Origin: Planctomycetota bacterium
GTDB taxonomy: Bacteria; Planctomycetota; GCA-002687715
Direction: 5' to 3'
Assembly (NCBI GenBank): GCA_002683135.1
Contig: NYSS01000092.1
Coordinates: forward strand, 1-52,663
DNA: 52,663 nt
A program made the translations under genes and the position numbers. The notes beneath the pieces were generated by a model. It worked only from the letters and a program-made list of their open reading frames with translations. It made no database searches and was not told where the DNA came from. Below are positions 44,488 through 52,663 of this stretch, in pieces. Every line of letters begins with the position of its first letter. Position 1 is the first letter of the stretch.

Positions 44488-44913
44488 ATGGCTAAGGCAG
44501 TAAGCGCGAAGATTAAGCTCCAGTGCCCAGGTGGACAGGCAACTCCGGCTCCGCCGGTCGGCCCTGCTCTCGGTCAGCATGGCGTGAACATCGGCGAGTT
44601 CGTCAAGAAGTTCAACGACGCGACGCGCGAGAACGCCGGGTTGATTATCCCTGTCGAGATCACCGTCTACGGCGACCGTACGTTCGACTTCATCCTGAAG
44701 TCGCCGCCGGCGGCCGTGCTGCTGAAGAAGGCGGCGGGCGTGGTCAAGGGCGCCGGTAACCCCAAGACCGACCGAGTGGGTGAGGTGACCATGGCGCAGG
44801 TCATGGAGATCGTGAAGCTGAAGGAAAAGGACCTGAACGCGGCCTCCGACGAGGCGGCGTGCCTTATCATTGCCGGGACCGCCCGGTCGATGGGCATCAA
44901 GGTCGTTGATTGA
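44488..44913 (+). CDS. rplK: 50S ribosomal protein L11
   Basis: 141 residues, the canonical length. The N-terminal domain has [24 protein letters not shown] and the C-terminal RNA-binding domain [26 protein letters not shown] and [11 protein letters not shown]. It forms the GTPase-associated region of the large subunit. A structured gap of 192 bases separates it from rplA, unusually wide for this pair. Confidence 0.97.
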   Translation: MAKAVSAKIKLQCPGGQATPAPPVGPALGQHGVNIGEFVKKFNDATRENAGLIIPVEITVYGDRTFDFILKSPPAAVLLKKAAGVVKGAGNPKTDRVGEVTMAQVMEIVKLKEKDLNAASDEAACLIIAGTARSMGIKVVD

Positions 44914-45000
44914 CCACGTGTCGAGGCGGCGGAGCCGCTGACAGCATGTGGACGTAAGACAAACGTGCCGAGGCGGCGGAGCCGCTGACAGCATGTGGAC
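44914..45000 (+). repeat. Two tandem 47-base-period hairpin units in the rplK-rplA gap
   Basis: A 32-base core is identical at 44922-44953 and 44969-45000. Each unit can fold as an outer stem (CCACGTG/CATGTGG; ACGTGC/GCATGT, each with one G-U pair), an internal loop with GACA on the 3' side, and an inner stem GCGGC/GCCGC closed by GGA. A similar fold with the same GACAGCRTGYGG 3' side occurs at 50784-50826. Confidence 0.75.
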
Positions 45001-45053
45001 ATAGAACAACGAGGCCTCGGCTGTGGATGCCGGGGCACGAGGTGGCGGGCCCG

Positions 45054-45090
45054 AGGGTGCGGCCGGACCACTTCGTGAGGTGAGCACCCT
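45054..45090 (+). promoter_or_regulatory. Hairpin in the rplA leader
   Basis: AGGGTGC (45054-45060) pairs with GCACCCT (45084-45090), with a smaller CCAC/GTG hairpin inside. It ends one base before the AAGGAGG ribosome binding site of rplA, so it could control L1 synthesis, for example as an L1-binding site; that role is inference. Confidence 0.45.
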
Positions 45091-45105
45091 GAAGGAGGCG
45101 CGTCG

Positions 45106-45786
45106 ATGCCAAGAGTTGGCAAGAGACACCGCGCCGCGCAGAGCCAAGTCGAGGACGGTCGCCCGTACGAAGTGGCGGAGGCCGTTGACCTGTTGGGCAA
45201 GTTGCCGAAGGCGAAGTTCGACGAGACCGTCGAGGTGAACCTGCGGCTGGGTATCGATCCCAAGAAGTCGGACCAGGTGGTTCGTGGATCGATCAGTTTG
45301 CCTCACGGTATTGGCAAGGAGCTGCGCGTGGTTGTCTTCGCCGAAGGCGACAAGGCCGATGCGGCCCGCGAGGCGGGCGCCATGGAGGTCGGCTCGGCCG
45401 ATCTCGCGAAGAAAGTCCAGGACGGCTGGACGGACTTCGACGTGGCGGTCGCGACGCCCGACATGATGAAGCACGTCGGGAAGCTGGGCAGGGTCCTGGG
45501 CCCCCAGGGCAAGATGCCCTCTCCGAAGGCTGGCACCGTCACCATGGACGTGGCGACTGCGGTCAAGGAGTTCAAGGCCGGGAAGATCGAGTTTCGCAAC
45601 GACGCGGGCGCCATCGTGGCCGCGCCGATGGGGAGGCGTTCGTTCTCGGCTGACCAGCTTTGCGAAAACGTTGAGGCGTTCATCGAGCACGTCAAGACGC
45701 TACGGCCAGCTTCGTCCAAGGGGCCCTTCGTCACGAGGGGCTTTCTTTCCGCGACACAATCCCCTGGAATTCGATTGAGGGTGTAG
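45106..45786 (+). CDS. rplA: 50S ribosomal protein L1
   Basis: 226 residues, the family length. Conserved features: FDETVEVNLRLGIDPKKSDQ, GSISLPHGIGK, the RNA-binding MKHVGKLGRVLGPQGKMPSPKAGTV and the C-terminal ENVEAFIEHVKTLRP. L1 binds the L1 stalk of 23S rRNA and in many bacteria represses its own operon. A strong AAGGAGG lies eight bases before the ATG. Confidence 0.97.
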   Translation: MPRVGKRHRAAQSQVEDGRPYEVAEAVDLLGKLPKAKFDETVEVNLRLGIDPKKSDQVVRGSISLPHGIGKELRVVVFAEGDKADAAREAGAMEVGSADLAKKVQDGWTDFDVAVATPDMMKHVGKLGRVLGPQGKMPSPKAGTVTMDVATAVKEFKAGKIEFRNDAGAIVAAPMGRRSFSADQLCENVEAFIEHVKTLRPASSKGPFVTRGFLSATQSPGIRLRV

Positions 45787-45799
45787 GAGGCGCATACAG

Positions 45800-46327
45800 A
45801 TGAGCAAATCACTCAATGCTGCGCTGATCGACGGACTCGCGAGGGAACTCGAGGGTGTCGACTCTTGCGTCGTCGTCGGGGCCAGCGCCATGACCGTGGC
45901 CGAGGTCTCCGCATTCAGGACGAAGCTCCGGGGGCAAGACTTCCGGATGCGGGTCGTCAAGAATTCGCTGGCGAAGCTCGCTTTCGAGCAGGTCGGGATG
46001 CCCGGCCTCGATGCAGTCCTCGACGGACCGTCTGCGGTGATCCACGGTGGGGAAGGCTGTCTAGCCATCTCCAAGTTGGTCGCCGACGAGAAGCGGACCG
46101 CAAAGGACAAACTTCAGATCCACGGCGGCTTCAATGAAGGCGAGGTCGTGGACTCCCAGGGCATTGATGTCCTGTCGAAGGTGCCTGGCCGGAAGGAACT
46201 GCTCGCCATGTGCATGGGCGGCTTCTTCGGTCCGGTGAGCAACCTATCCCAGAGCATGGACGACCTGTTCACCGAAATGCACGGACTGCTCGAAGCGCTG
46301 ATCGATTCAAAGGGCGGCGCCGAGTAG
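45800..46327 (+). CDS. rplJ: 50S ribosomal protein L10
   Basis: 175 residues. The N-terminal rRNA-binding domain has the expected pattern ([41 protein letters not shown] as a set of conserved positions) and the C-terminal helix that carries L7/L12 dimers. It begins 13 bases after rplA, with TAGGAGG before the ATG. Confidence 0.95.
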   Translation: MSKSLNAALIDGLARELEGVDSCVVVGASAMTVAEVSAFRTKLRGQDFRMRVVKNSLAKLAFEQVGMPGLDAVLDGPSAVIHGGEGCLAISKLVADEKRTAKDKLQIHGGFNEGEVVDSQGIDVLSKVPGRKELLAMCMGGFFGPVSNLSQSMDDLFTEMHGLLEALIDSKGGAE

Positions 46328-46344
46328 CGAGCCAGAACGGCTCG
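46328..46344 (+). promoter_or_regulatory. Short hairpin between rplJ and rplL
   Basis: CGAGCC, loop AGAAC, GGCTCG: a six-pair stem placed directly after the rplJ stop codon. The following 42 bases before rplL are A-rich and unstructured. Confidence 0.45.
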
Positions 46345-46386
46345 AACGGAAGCAAACAAAACCAGATCGCACAAAGGAAACGAATC

Positions 46387-46791
46387 ATGTCCGAAGAGAC
46401 CACCGCAACTTATTCCGAGAAGATCCAGGGCATCCTGGACAGCATTGGCGACATGAAGGTCACCGAGCTCGTTGAGCTCAAGGAGGCCTTCAAGGAGACG
46501 TTCAAGGTCGAGGCCGCAGCGCCCGTCATGATGGGTGGCGTGATGCCAGCCGGCGGCGACGGCGACGGCGCGGAGGAGAAAGACTCCTTCGACGTCGTGC
46601 TCAAGGCAGCCGGGACCAACAAAATCCAGGTGATCAAGGCGATCCGCAGCATCACGAGCCTGGGGCTCAAGGAAGCCAAGGCACTCGTTGACAGCGCGCC
46701 CAAGCCTGTGAAGGAAGGGGCGACTAAGGACGAGGCCGAGGACATCAAGAAGCAGCTCGAAGAAGCAGGCGCCGAGGTCGAGCTCAAGTAG
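46387..46791 (+). CDS. rplL: 50S ribosomal protein L7/L12
   Basis: 134 residues from ATG 46387; upstream codons in the frame belong to the rplJ gap. The N-terminal dimerisation domain, an Ala/Gly hinge ([13 protein letters not shown]) and the C-terminal factor-binding domain ([33 protein letters not shown]) are intact. Slightly longer than the usual 120-128 residues because of the start and hinge. Acidic, as expected. Confidence 0.97.
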   Translation: MSEETTATYSEKIQGILDSIGDMKVTELVELKEAFKETFKVEAAAPVMMGGVMPAGGDGDGAEEKDSFDVVLKAAGTNKIQVIKAIRSITSLGLKEAKALVDSAPKPVKEGATKDEAEDIKKQLEEAGAEVELK

Positions 46792-46804
46792 CCCGTAGGC
46801 AAGA

Positions 46805-46836
46805 CGCCAGGGGCCACGGTGATGTGGGACCTGGCG
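46805..46836 (+). terminator. Attenuator-like hairpin after rplL
   Basis: CGCCAGG (46805-46811) pairs with CCTGGCG (46830-46836), with CAC/GTG inside, followed by GGCTTTCCTTGT. The position corresponds to the rplL-rpoB attenuator known in E. coli, but the T-run is weak. Confidence 0.5.
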
Positions 46837-46956
46837 GGCTTTCCTTGTGTTGCGAGAGATCGCATTTCGCGCGTCTCCCTTGGGGGACGGGCACGACGGA
46901 TTTTTGATGGTTCGCGAGGGGCCGGGATGGCGAGACCGGGCTCAATGAGATCAGTG

Positions 46957-46992
46957 CTCGACTCCGCTTCGGAGACCCCGAAGCGGAGTGAG
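46957..46992 (+). promoter_or_regulatory. Long perfect hairpin in the rplL-rpoB gap
   Basis: ACTCCGCTTCGG (46961-46972), loop AGACC, CCGAAGCGGAGT (46978-46989): 12 perfect pairs, extended by CTC/GAG across one bulged G. No T-run follows. It sits 90 bases before rpoB, where E. coli has an RNase III processing hairpin; a processing role here is inference. Confidence 0.7.
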
Positions 46993-47081
46993 GCTTGGGT
47001 GCCGTACGTAGACGACGCTGTGGTGCGGCGTCTTCGCGCGCGTGCCGCGAACCAATTTTGTAGATCGATCGAGGTGTCTTG

Positions 47082-50000
47082 ATGACGATCGAATCGAAAG
47101 TGTATGGGCGTGGGGTAGAGGTCCTCGGGGTTCCCGATCTGACCGAACTCCAGATCATGTCCTATAAGGAGTTTCTGCAGGAGAACGCGCCGTCGTCAGA
47201 GCGAATCACGCTCGGGCTGGAGGCGATCCTGCAGGAGACGTTCCCCATCGAGTCGTACGACAAGACGATGCGACTCGAGTACCTGGGCTATGAGCTGGGC
47301 AAGCCGCGCTATACGCCCGACGAATGCCGGCTGCTGAAGCAGACCTTCGGCTTGCCTTTCAAGGTGCGGGTGCGGCTGGACAAGGCTGAACCCGTGGAGG
47401 AGGACGTGTACCTGGGCGAGATCCCCCGCATGGTCGGAGGCGGGGAGTTCATCATCAACGGGGCCGAGCGCGTCATCGTGTCGCAGCTTCACCGTTCGCC
47501 GGGCGTCGACTTCTCCGTCGCGATTCAGACCGGGGAGAAGAAGCTCCATTCGTGCTGGATCATCCCCGAGCGCGGCTCGTGGATCGAGATCGAGGTCACG
47601 AAGAAGGACATCTTGAACGTCAAGATCGACCAGAGCGGCAAGTTCCTGGCGACGACGATCATCCGTGCCTTCGATCCGAATTACGGCACGGACGAGGCCG
47701 TGATTCGCCTCTTCCACGACACGAAGAAGATCAAGCTCACGGGCAAAGCGGCCCTCGAGAAGATCAAGGGTGCGTTCGTGGTCGGCGACATCATCGACCC
47801 CGAGTCAGGTGAGGTGCGGGTCCCCTGCGGCGAGCAGTTGACCGACGAGATGGTCAAGGACATCGGCACCTCCGACCTCAAGGAGATCGAGGTCATTGAC
47901 GGTCAGCCGAGCGAATTCCTCATCCTCAACACGCTGCGGGAGGACACGGCGAAGAGCCACGAGGAAGCCCTCCTTCGGGTGTATCAGCGCTTCCGCCCGG
48001 GTAACCCGCCTCAGCTCGAGAAGGCCCGTGACCTGTTCAACGAGAAGTTCCGCGATTCGTCCCGGTACCGGCTTGGAAAGGTCGGCCGCTTCCGCCTCAA
48101 CCGGAAGTTCGAGCAGAACGTGAGCGAGGAAGAGATGACGCTGACCGCGGATGACTTCATCCATGCGGTCCAGTACATCCTCGACTTGCGAGCGAATGTC
48201 GCGGGTAAGGAGGTCGATGACATCGATCACCTCGGTAACCGCCGCGTCCGGACCCTGTGTGAGCTGGCCGCGGACGAGTTCCGCAAGGGCTTCCTGAAGC
48301 TGCGTAAGACAGCCCAGGAGCGCATGAACATCGAAAAGGAGAACCTGACTCCGCGTACGTTGATCAACGCGAAGACCATCTCCTCGTCGATCGATTACTT
48401 CTTTGGCCGTGGCGAGCTGTCGCAGGTGGTCGACCAGACCAACCCGCTCGCGCAGCTCACCCACGAGCGTCGTCTTTCCGCGCTCGGTCCCGGCGGACTG
48501 AACCGCAAGCGCGCCGGCTTCGAGGTGCGCGACGTCCATATCTCTCACTACGGCCGCATCTGCCCGATTGAGACGCCGGAAGGCACGAACATCGGGCTGA
48601 TCGCCAGCCTCGGGATTTACGCCGGGGTCGACGAATACGGCTTTCTGACAACGCCTTACCGGGCGGTGAAGAAGGGGAAGGTCACCGACCAGGTCGAGTG
48701 GCTTCGCGCCGACGAGGAGAGCCGGACGTGCATCGTGCCCGCGGATACGGTCGTGGATGCCAAGAGCGTGTTCACGGAAGACCGCGTCATGGCGCGGCTC
48801 CGCGGCGACTTCCGCCTGGTTACGAAGAACGACGTTCAGTACATGGACATCTCGACGAAGCAGATCGTCGGCGTGTCCGCGAGTCTGATCCCGTTCCTCG
48901 AGCACGATGACGCCAACCGCGCGCTCATGGGTTCGAACATGCAGCGTCAGGCGGTGCCGCTCATTCGCACCGAGCCGCCGGTCGTGGCGACCGGCATGGA
49001 GAAGGTGGTCGCCCGGAATTCGGGCATGGTCATCACCGCGTTGCATGGGGGGGCGGTCAAGAAGGTGACCGCGGACGAGATTCAGGTCGGGGACGACCTC
49101 TATCGGCTGCGGAAATTCGTCGGACTCAACGAGCGCACCTGCCTGAATCAGAAGCCGATTGTCCGTGAGGGGGAATTGGTGGAGGAGGGCCAGGTCATCG
49201 CCGACGGCGCCGCGACCCACCAAGGTGAGCTGTCGCTTGGCCGCAACGTGATGGTCGCCTTCATGCCTTGGGACGGCTACAACTTCGAGGACGCGATCCT
49301 CATCTCTGAGGAGCTGGTGAAGCAGGACTTCTACACCAGCATCCACATCGACAACTTCGAGATCGAGATCCGCGAGACGAAGCTCGGTCGCGAGGAGTTC
49401 ACGCGGGATATCCCGAACGTCTCCGAGCGCGCCCTCCGCAACCTCGACGAAAGCGGCATTGTCAGCATCGGCACCAAGGTGCGTCAGGGTGACATCCTGG
49501 TCGGCAAGGTCGCGCCGAAGTCGAAAAACGAGCTGTCGCCCGAGGAGAAGCTGCTCCACGCGATCTTTGGTCGGGCCGGTGAGGACGTGAAAAACGATTC
49601 CCTCGAGGTGCCGTCCGGGATCGAGGGGATCGTCATCCATAGCGAGCACTTCTCCCGCAAGGTCAACCAGACCGAGGAGGAGCGCCAGAAGAACCTCGCC
49701 GAGATCCGGAAGGCCGAGAGCAAGTTCCTTCAGCTCTACAAGGAGGAGCTCGTCGGACTGGTCGTTCGGTTGTCCGAGCTCGGCAAGGCGCCGCTGATGG
49801 ACAAGAAGGCCAAGGTGGAGATCGTGGCGGACAACGCCAACGACATCCCGCACCTCAAGGCCGTCCGTGAGCAGATCCAGCACGCCGTTGATTCGATCAG
49901 GGGCGCGCAGGCGAAGTCGGTCGCGTATGAGGTTTGCAAGAAGTACTTCGATCGGATCGAGGAATACGAGACCGAGAAGACCAAGAAGGTCAACCGCCTC

Positions 50001-50774
50001 TCGCGTGGTGATGACTTGGCGACGGGCGTCCTCGAGATGGTCAAGATCTACATCGCGACGAAGCGCCACATCTCGGTGGGCGACAAGATCGCGGGCCGCC
50101 ACGGCAACAAGGGCGTGATCTCGCGCATCCTCCCCGAGGAGGACATGCCGTTCCACGCGGATGGGACGCCGGTTCAGATGGTCCTGAATCCGCTGGGTGT
50201 CCCCTCTCGAATGAACGTCGGGCAGATTCTCGAGACCCACCTGGGATGGGCTGCCAAGCGTCTCGGATTCCAGGCGGTGACGCCGGTGTTCGACGGCGCG
50301 AAGGAGTCCGACATCGAGCGAGCGCTGAAGGACGCGGGCCTGCCCGACGGGGGCAAGGTCTCGTTGTTCGACGGGCGCACCGGCGAGGCGTTCGAGCAGG
50401 ACATCACCGTCGGTTACATGTACATGCTGAAGCTCCACCACTTGGTGGATGAGAAGATCCATGCCCGCGCGACGGGTCCCTACTCGCTCATTACGCAGCA
50501 GCCGCTCGGCGGTAAGGCGCGCTTCGGCGGGCAGCGGTTTGGCGAGATGGAGGTCTGGGCGCTCGAGGCCTACGGGGCCGCCTACATTCTGCAGGAGCTC
50601 CTCACCGTGAAGTCCGACGACGTCGATGGTCGGACCAAGATCTACGAGTCCATGGTGAAGGGCGAGAACACGCTCGAAGCGGGAACGCCCGTTTCCTTCG
50701 ACGTGCTTTGCAACGAGATCAAGGGACTCTGCCTCAACATTGAACTTCACCGTGCGCGTACGGCGCTTGCATGA
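47082..50774 (+). CDS. rpoB: DNA-directed RNA polymerase subunit beta
   Basis: 1230 residues from ATG 47082, with GAGGT six bases upstream; a TTG immediately before it is also in frame. Conserved beta regions are present: [42 protein letters not shown], rifampicin-region segments [34 protein letters not shown], the [11 protein letters not shown] loop, [10 protein letters not shown] and the C-terminal [24 protein letters not shown]. The rifampicin-pocket residues in the stretch around 48420-48530 look wild type. The subunit forms the catalytic core with the rpoC product downstream. Confidence 0.97.
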   Translation: MTIESKVYGRGVEVLGVPDLTELQIMSYKEFLQENAPSSERITLGLEAILQETFPIESYDKTMRLEYLGYELGKPRYTPDECRLLKQTFGLPFKVRVRLDKAEPVEEDVYLGEIPRMVGGGEFIINGAERVIVSQLHRSPGVDFSVAIQTGEKKLHSCWIIPERGSWIEIEVTKKDILNVKIDQSGKFLATTIIRAFDPNYGTDEAVIRLFHDTKKIKLTGKAALEKIKGAFVVGDIIDPESGEVRVPCGEQLTDEMVKDIGTSDLKEIEVIDGQPSEFLILNTLREDTAKSHEEALLRVYQRFRPGNPPQLEKARDLFNEKFRDSSRYRLGKVGRFRLNRKFEQNVSEEEMTLTADDFIHAVQYILDLRANVAGKEVDDIDHLGNRRVRTLCELAADEFRKGFLKLRKTAQERMNIEKENLTPRTLINAKTISSSIDYFFGRGELSQVVDQTNPLAQLTHERRLSALGPGGLNRKRAGFEVRDVHISHYGRICPIETPEGTNIGLIASLGIYAGVDEYGFLTTPYRAVKKGKVTDQVEWLRADEESRTCIVPADTVVDAKSVFTEDRVMARLRGDFRLVTKNDVQYMDISTKQIVGVSASLIPFLEHDDANRALMGSNMQRQAVPLIRTEPPVVATGMEKVVARNSGMVITALHGGAVKKVTADEIQVGDDLYRLRKFVGLNERTCLNQKPIVREGELVEEGQVIADGAATHQGELSLGRNVMVAFMPWDGYNFEDAILISEELVKQDFYTSIHIDNFEIEIRETKLGREEFTRDIPNVSERALRNLDESGIVSIGTKVRQGDILVGKVAPKSKNELSPEEKLLHAIFGRAGEDVKNDSLEVPSGIEGIVIHSEHFSRKVNQTEEERQKNLAEIRKAESKFLQLYKEELVGLVVRLSELGKAPLMDKKAKVEIVADNANDIPHLKAVREQIQHAVDSIRGAQAKSVAYEVCKKYFDRIEEYETEKTKKVNRLSRGDDLATGVLEMVKIYIATKRHISVGDKIAGRHGNKGVISRILPEEDMPFHADGTPVQMVLNPLGVPSRMNVGQILETHLGWAAKRLGFQAVTPVFDGAKESDIERALKDAGLPDGGKVSLFDGRTGEAFEQDITVGYMYMLKLHHLVDEKIHARATGPYSLITQQPLGGKARFGGQRFGEMEVWALEAYGAAYILQELLTVKSDDVDGRTKIYESMVKGENTLEAGTPVSFDVLCNEIKGLCLNIELHRARTALA

Positions 50775-50783
50775 GCGAATAGG

Positions 50784-50826
50784 CCTAGCACGCTCCGGCC
50801 GAAGGCCGACAGCGTGCGGTTCTAGG
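50784..50826 (+). promoter_or_regulatory. Three-tier hairpin in the rpoB-rpoC gap covering the rpoC ribosome binding site
   Basis: CCTA/TAGG, GCACGCT/AGCGTGC and CGGCC/GGCCG stack around the loop GAA. The 3' TAGG overlaps the TAGGA ribosome binding site of rpoC. The 3' half contains GACAGCGTGCGG, matching the rplK-rplA repeats at most positions. Confidence 0.7.
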
Positions 50827-50834
50827 AACGAAAC

Positions 50835-52663
<1,829 letters not shown>

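Noticed and set aside
44914..45000. CRISPR array
   Set aside because: Only two units with a 15-base spacer, strong internal pairing, and no cas genes; fits an RNA hairpin repeat between rplK and rplA.

Overview
The window is strongly GC-rich, gene-dense bacterial chromosome that reads as a member of the Planctomycetota/PVC group. The strongest taxonomic hints are a mosaic c-type cytochrome/beta-propeller/DUF1080 protein at 5164-8547, paired zinc-ribbon membrane metalloproteases, very long S26 signal peptidases, and few clear Shine-Dalgarno sites. This placement is an inference from gene content; no rRNA is present to confirm it. I see no mobile element, CRISPR array, prophage or obvious transferred island.

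Layout. Bases 1-3826 (minus) hold a large membrane protein cut by the window edge, with an S1-S4 voltage-sensor-like region, preceded by a threonine dehydrogenase of the epimerase type. Divergent from it, kbl completes threonine-to-glycine catabolism. Bases 5164-11765 (plus) carry the mosaic cytochrome protein, a PTS IIA protein, prfB with its programmed +1 frameshift, and purH. Bases 11769-18361 (minus) hold two paralogous zinc-ribbon/transmembrane/HExxH proteins with a small membrane protein between them, then etfB-etfA. Bases 18419-26821 (minus) carry an HD-GYP response regulator and the tightly packed run rph-rdgB-lepA-lepB-lepB-lptB, in which several start codons overlap the preceding stop. 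An MsbA-like ABC exporter, a secreted HEAT-repeat protein, a small helix-hairpin-helix protein, nadC and birA follow. Then come an HU-type DNA-binding protein, mutS2 without its Smr domain, and two tandem multi-pass alkaline-phosphatase-superfamily enzymes.

The last 11 kb is the conserved information-processing block: tRNA-Thr, tRNA-Tyr, tRNA-Gly, tRNA-Thr, tuf, secE, nusG, rplK, rplA, rplJ, rplL, rpoB and the 5' part of rpoC. Most junctions in this block carry a strong inverted repeat. Two junctions, rplK-rplA (two copies) and rpoB-rpoC, share a similar hairpin design with the same 3' sequence.

Functionally the window is mainly housekeeping (translation, transcription, purine, NAD, biotin and envelope export). 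The less ordinary items are the pore-less voltage-sensor-like protein, the signal peptidase pair with inserted beta-rich domains, the paired membrane metalloproteases, the Thr-type sulfatase-fold pair, and the hairpin family in the rpl/rpo cluster.
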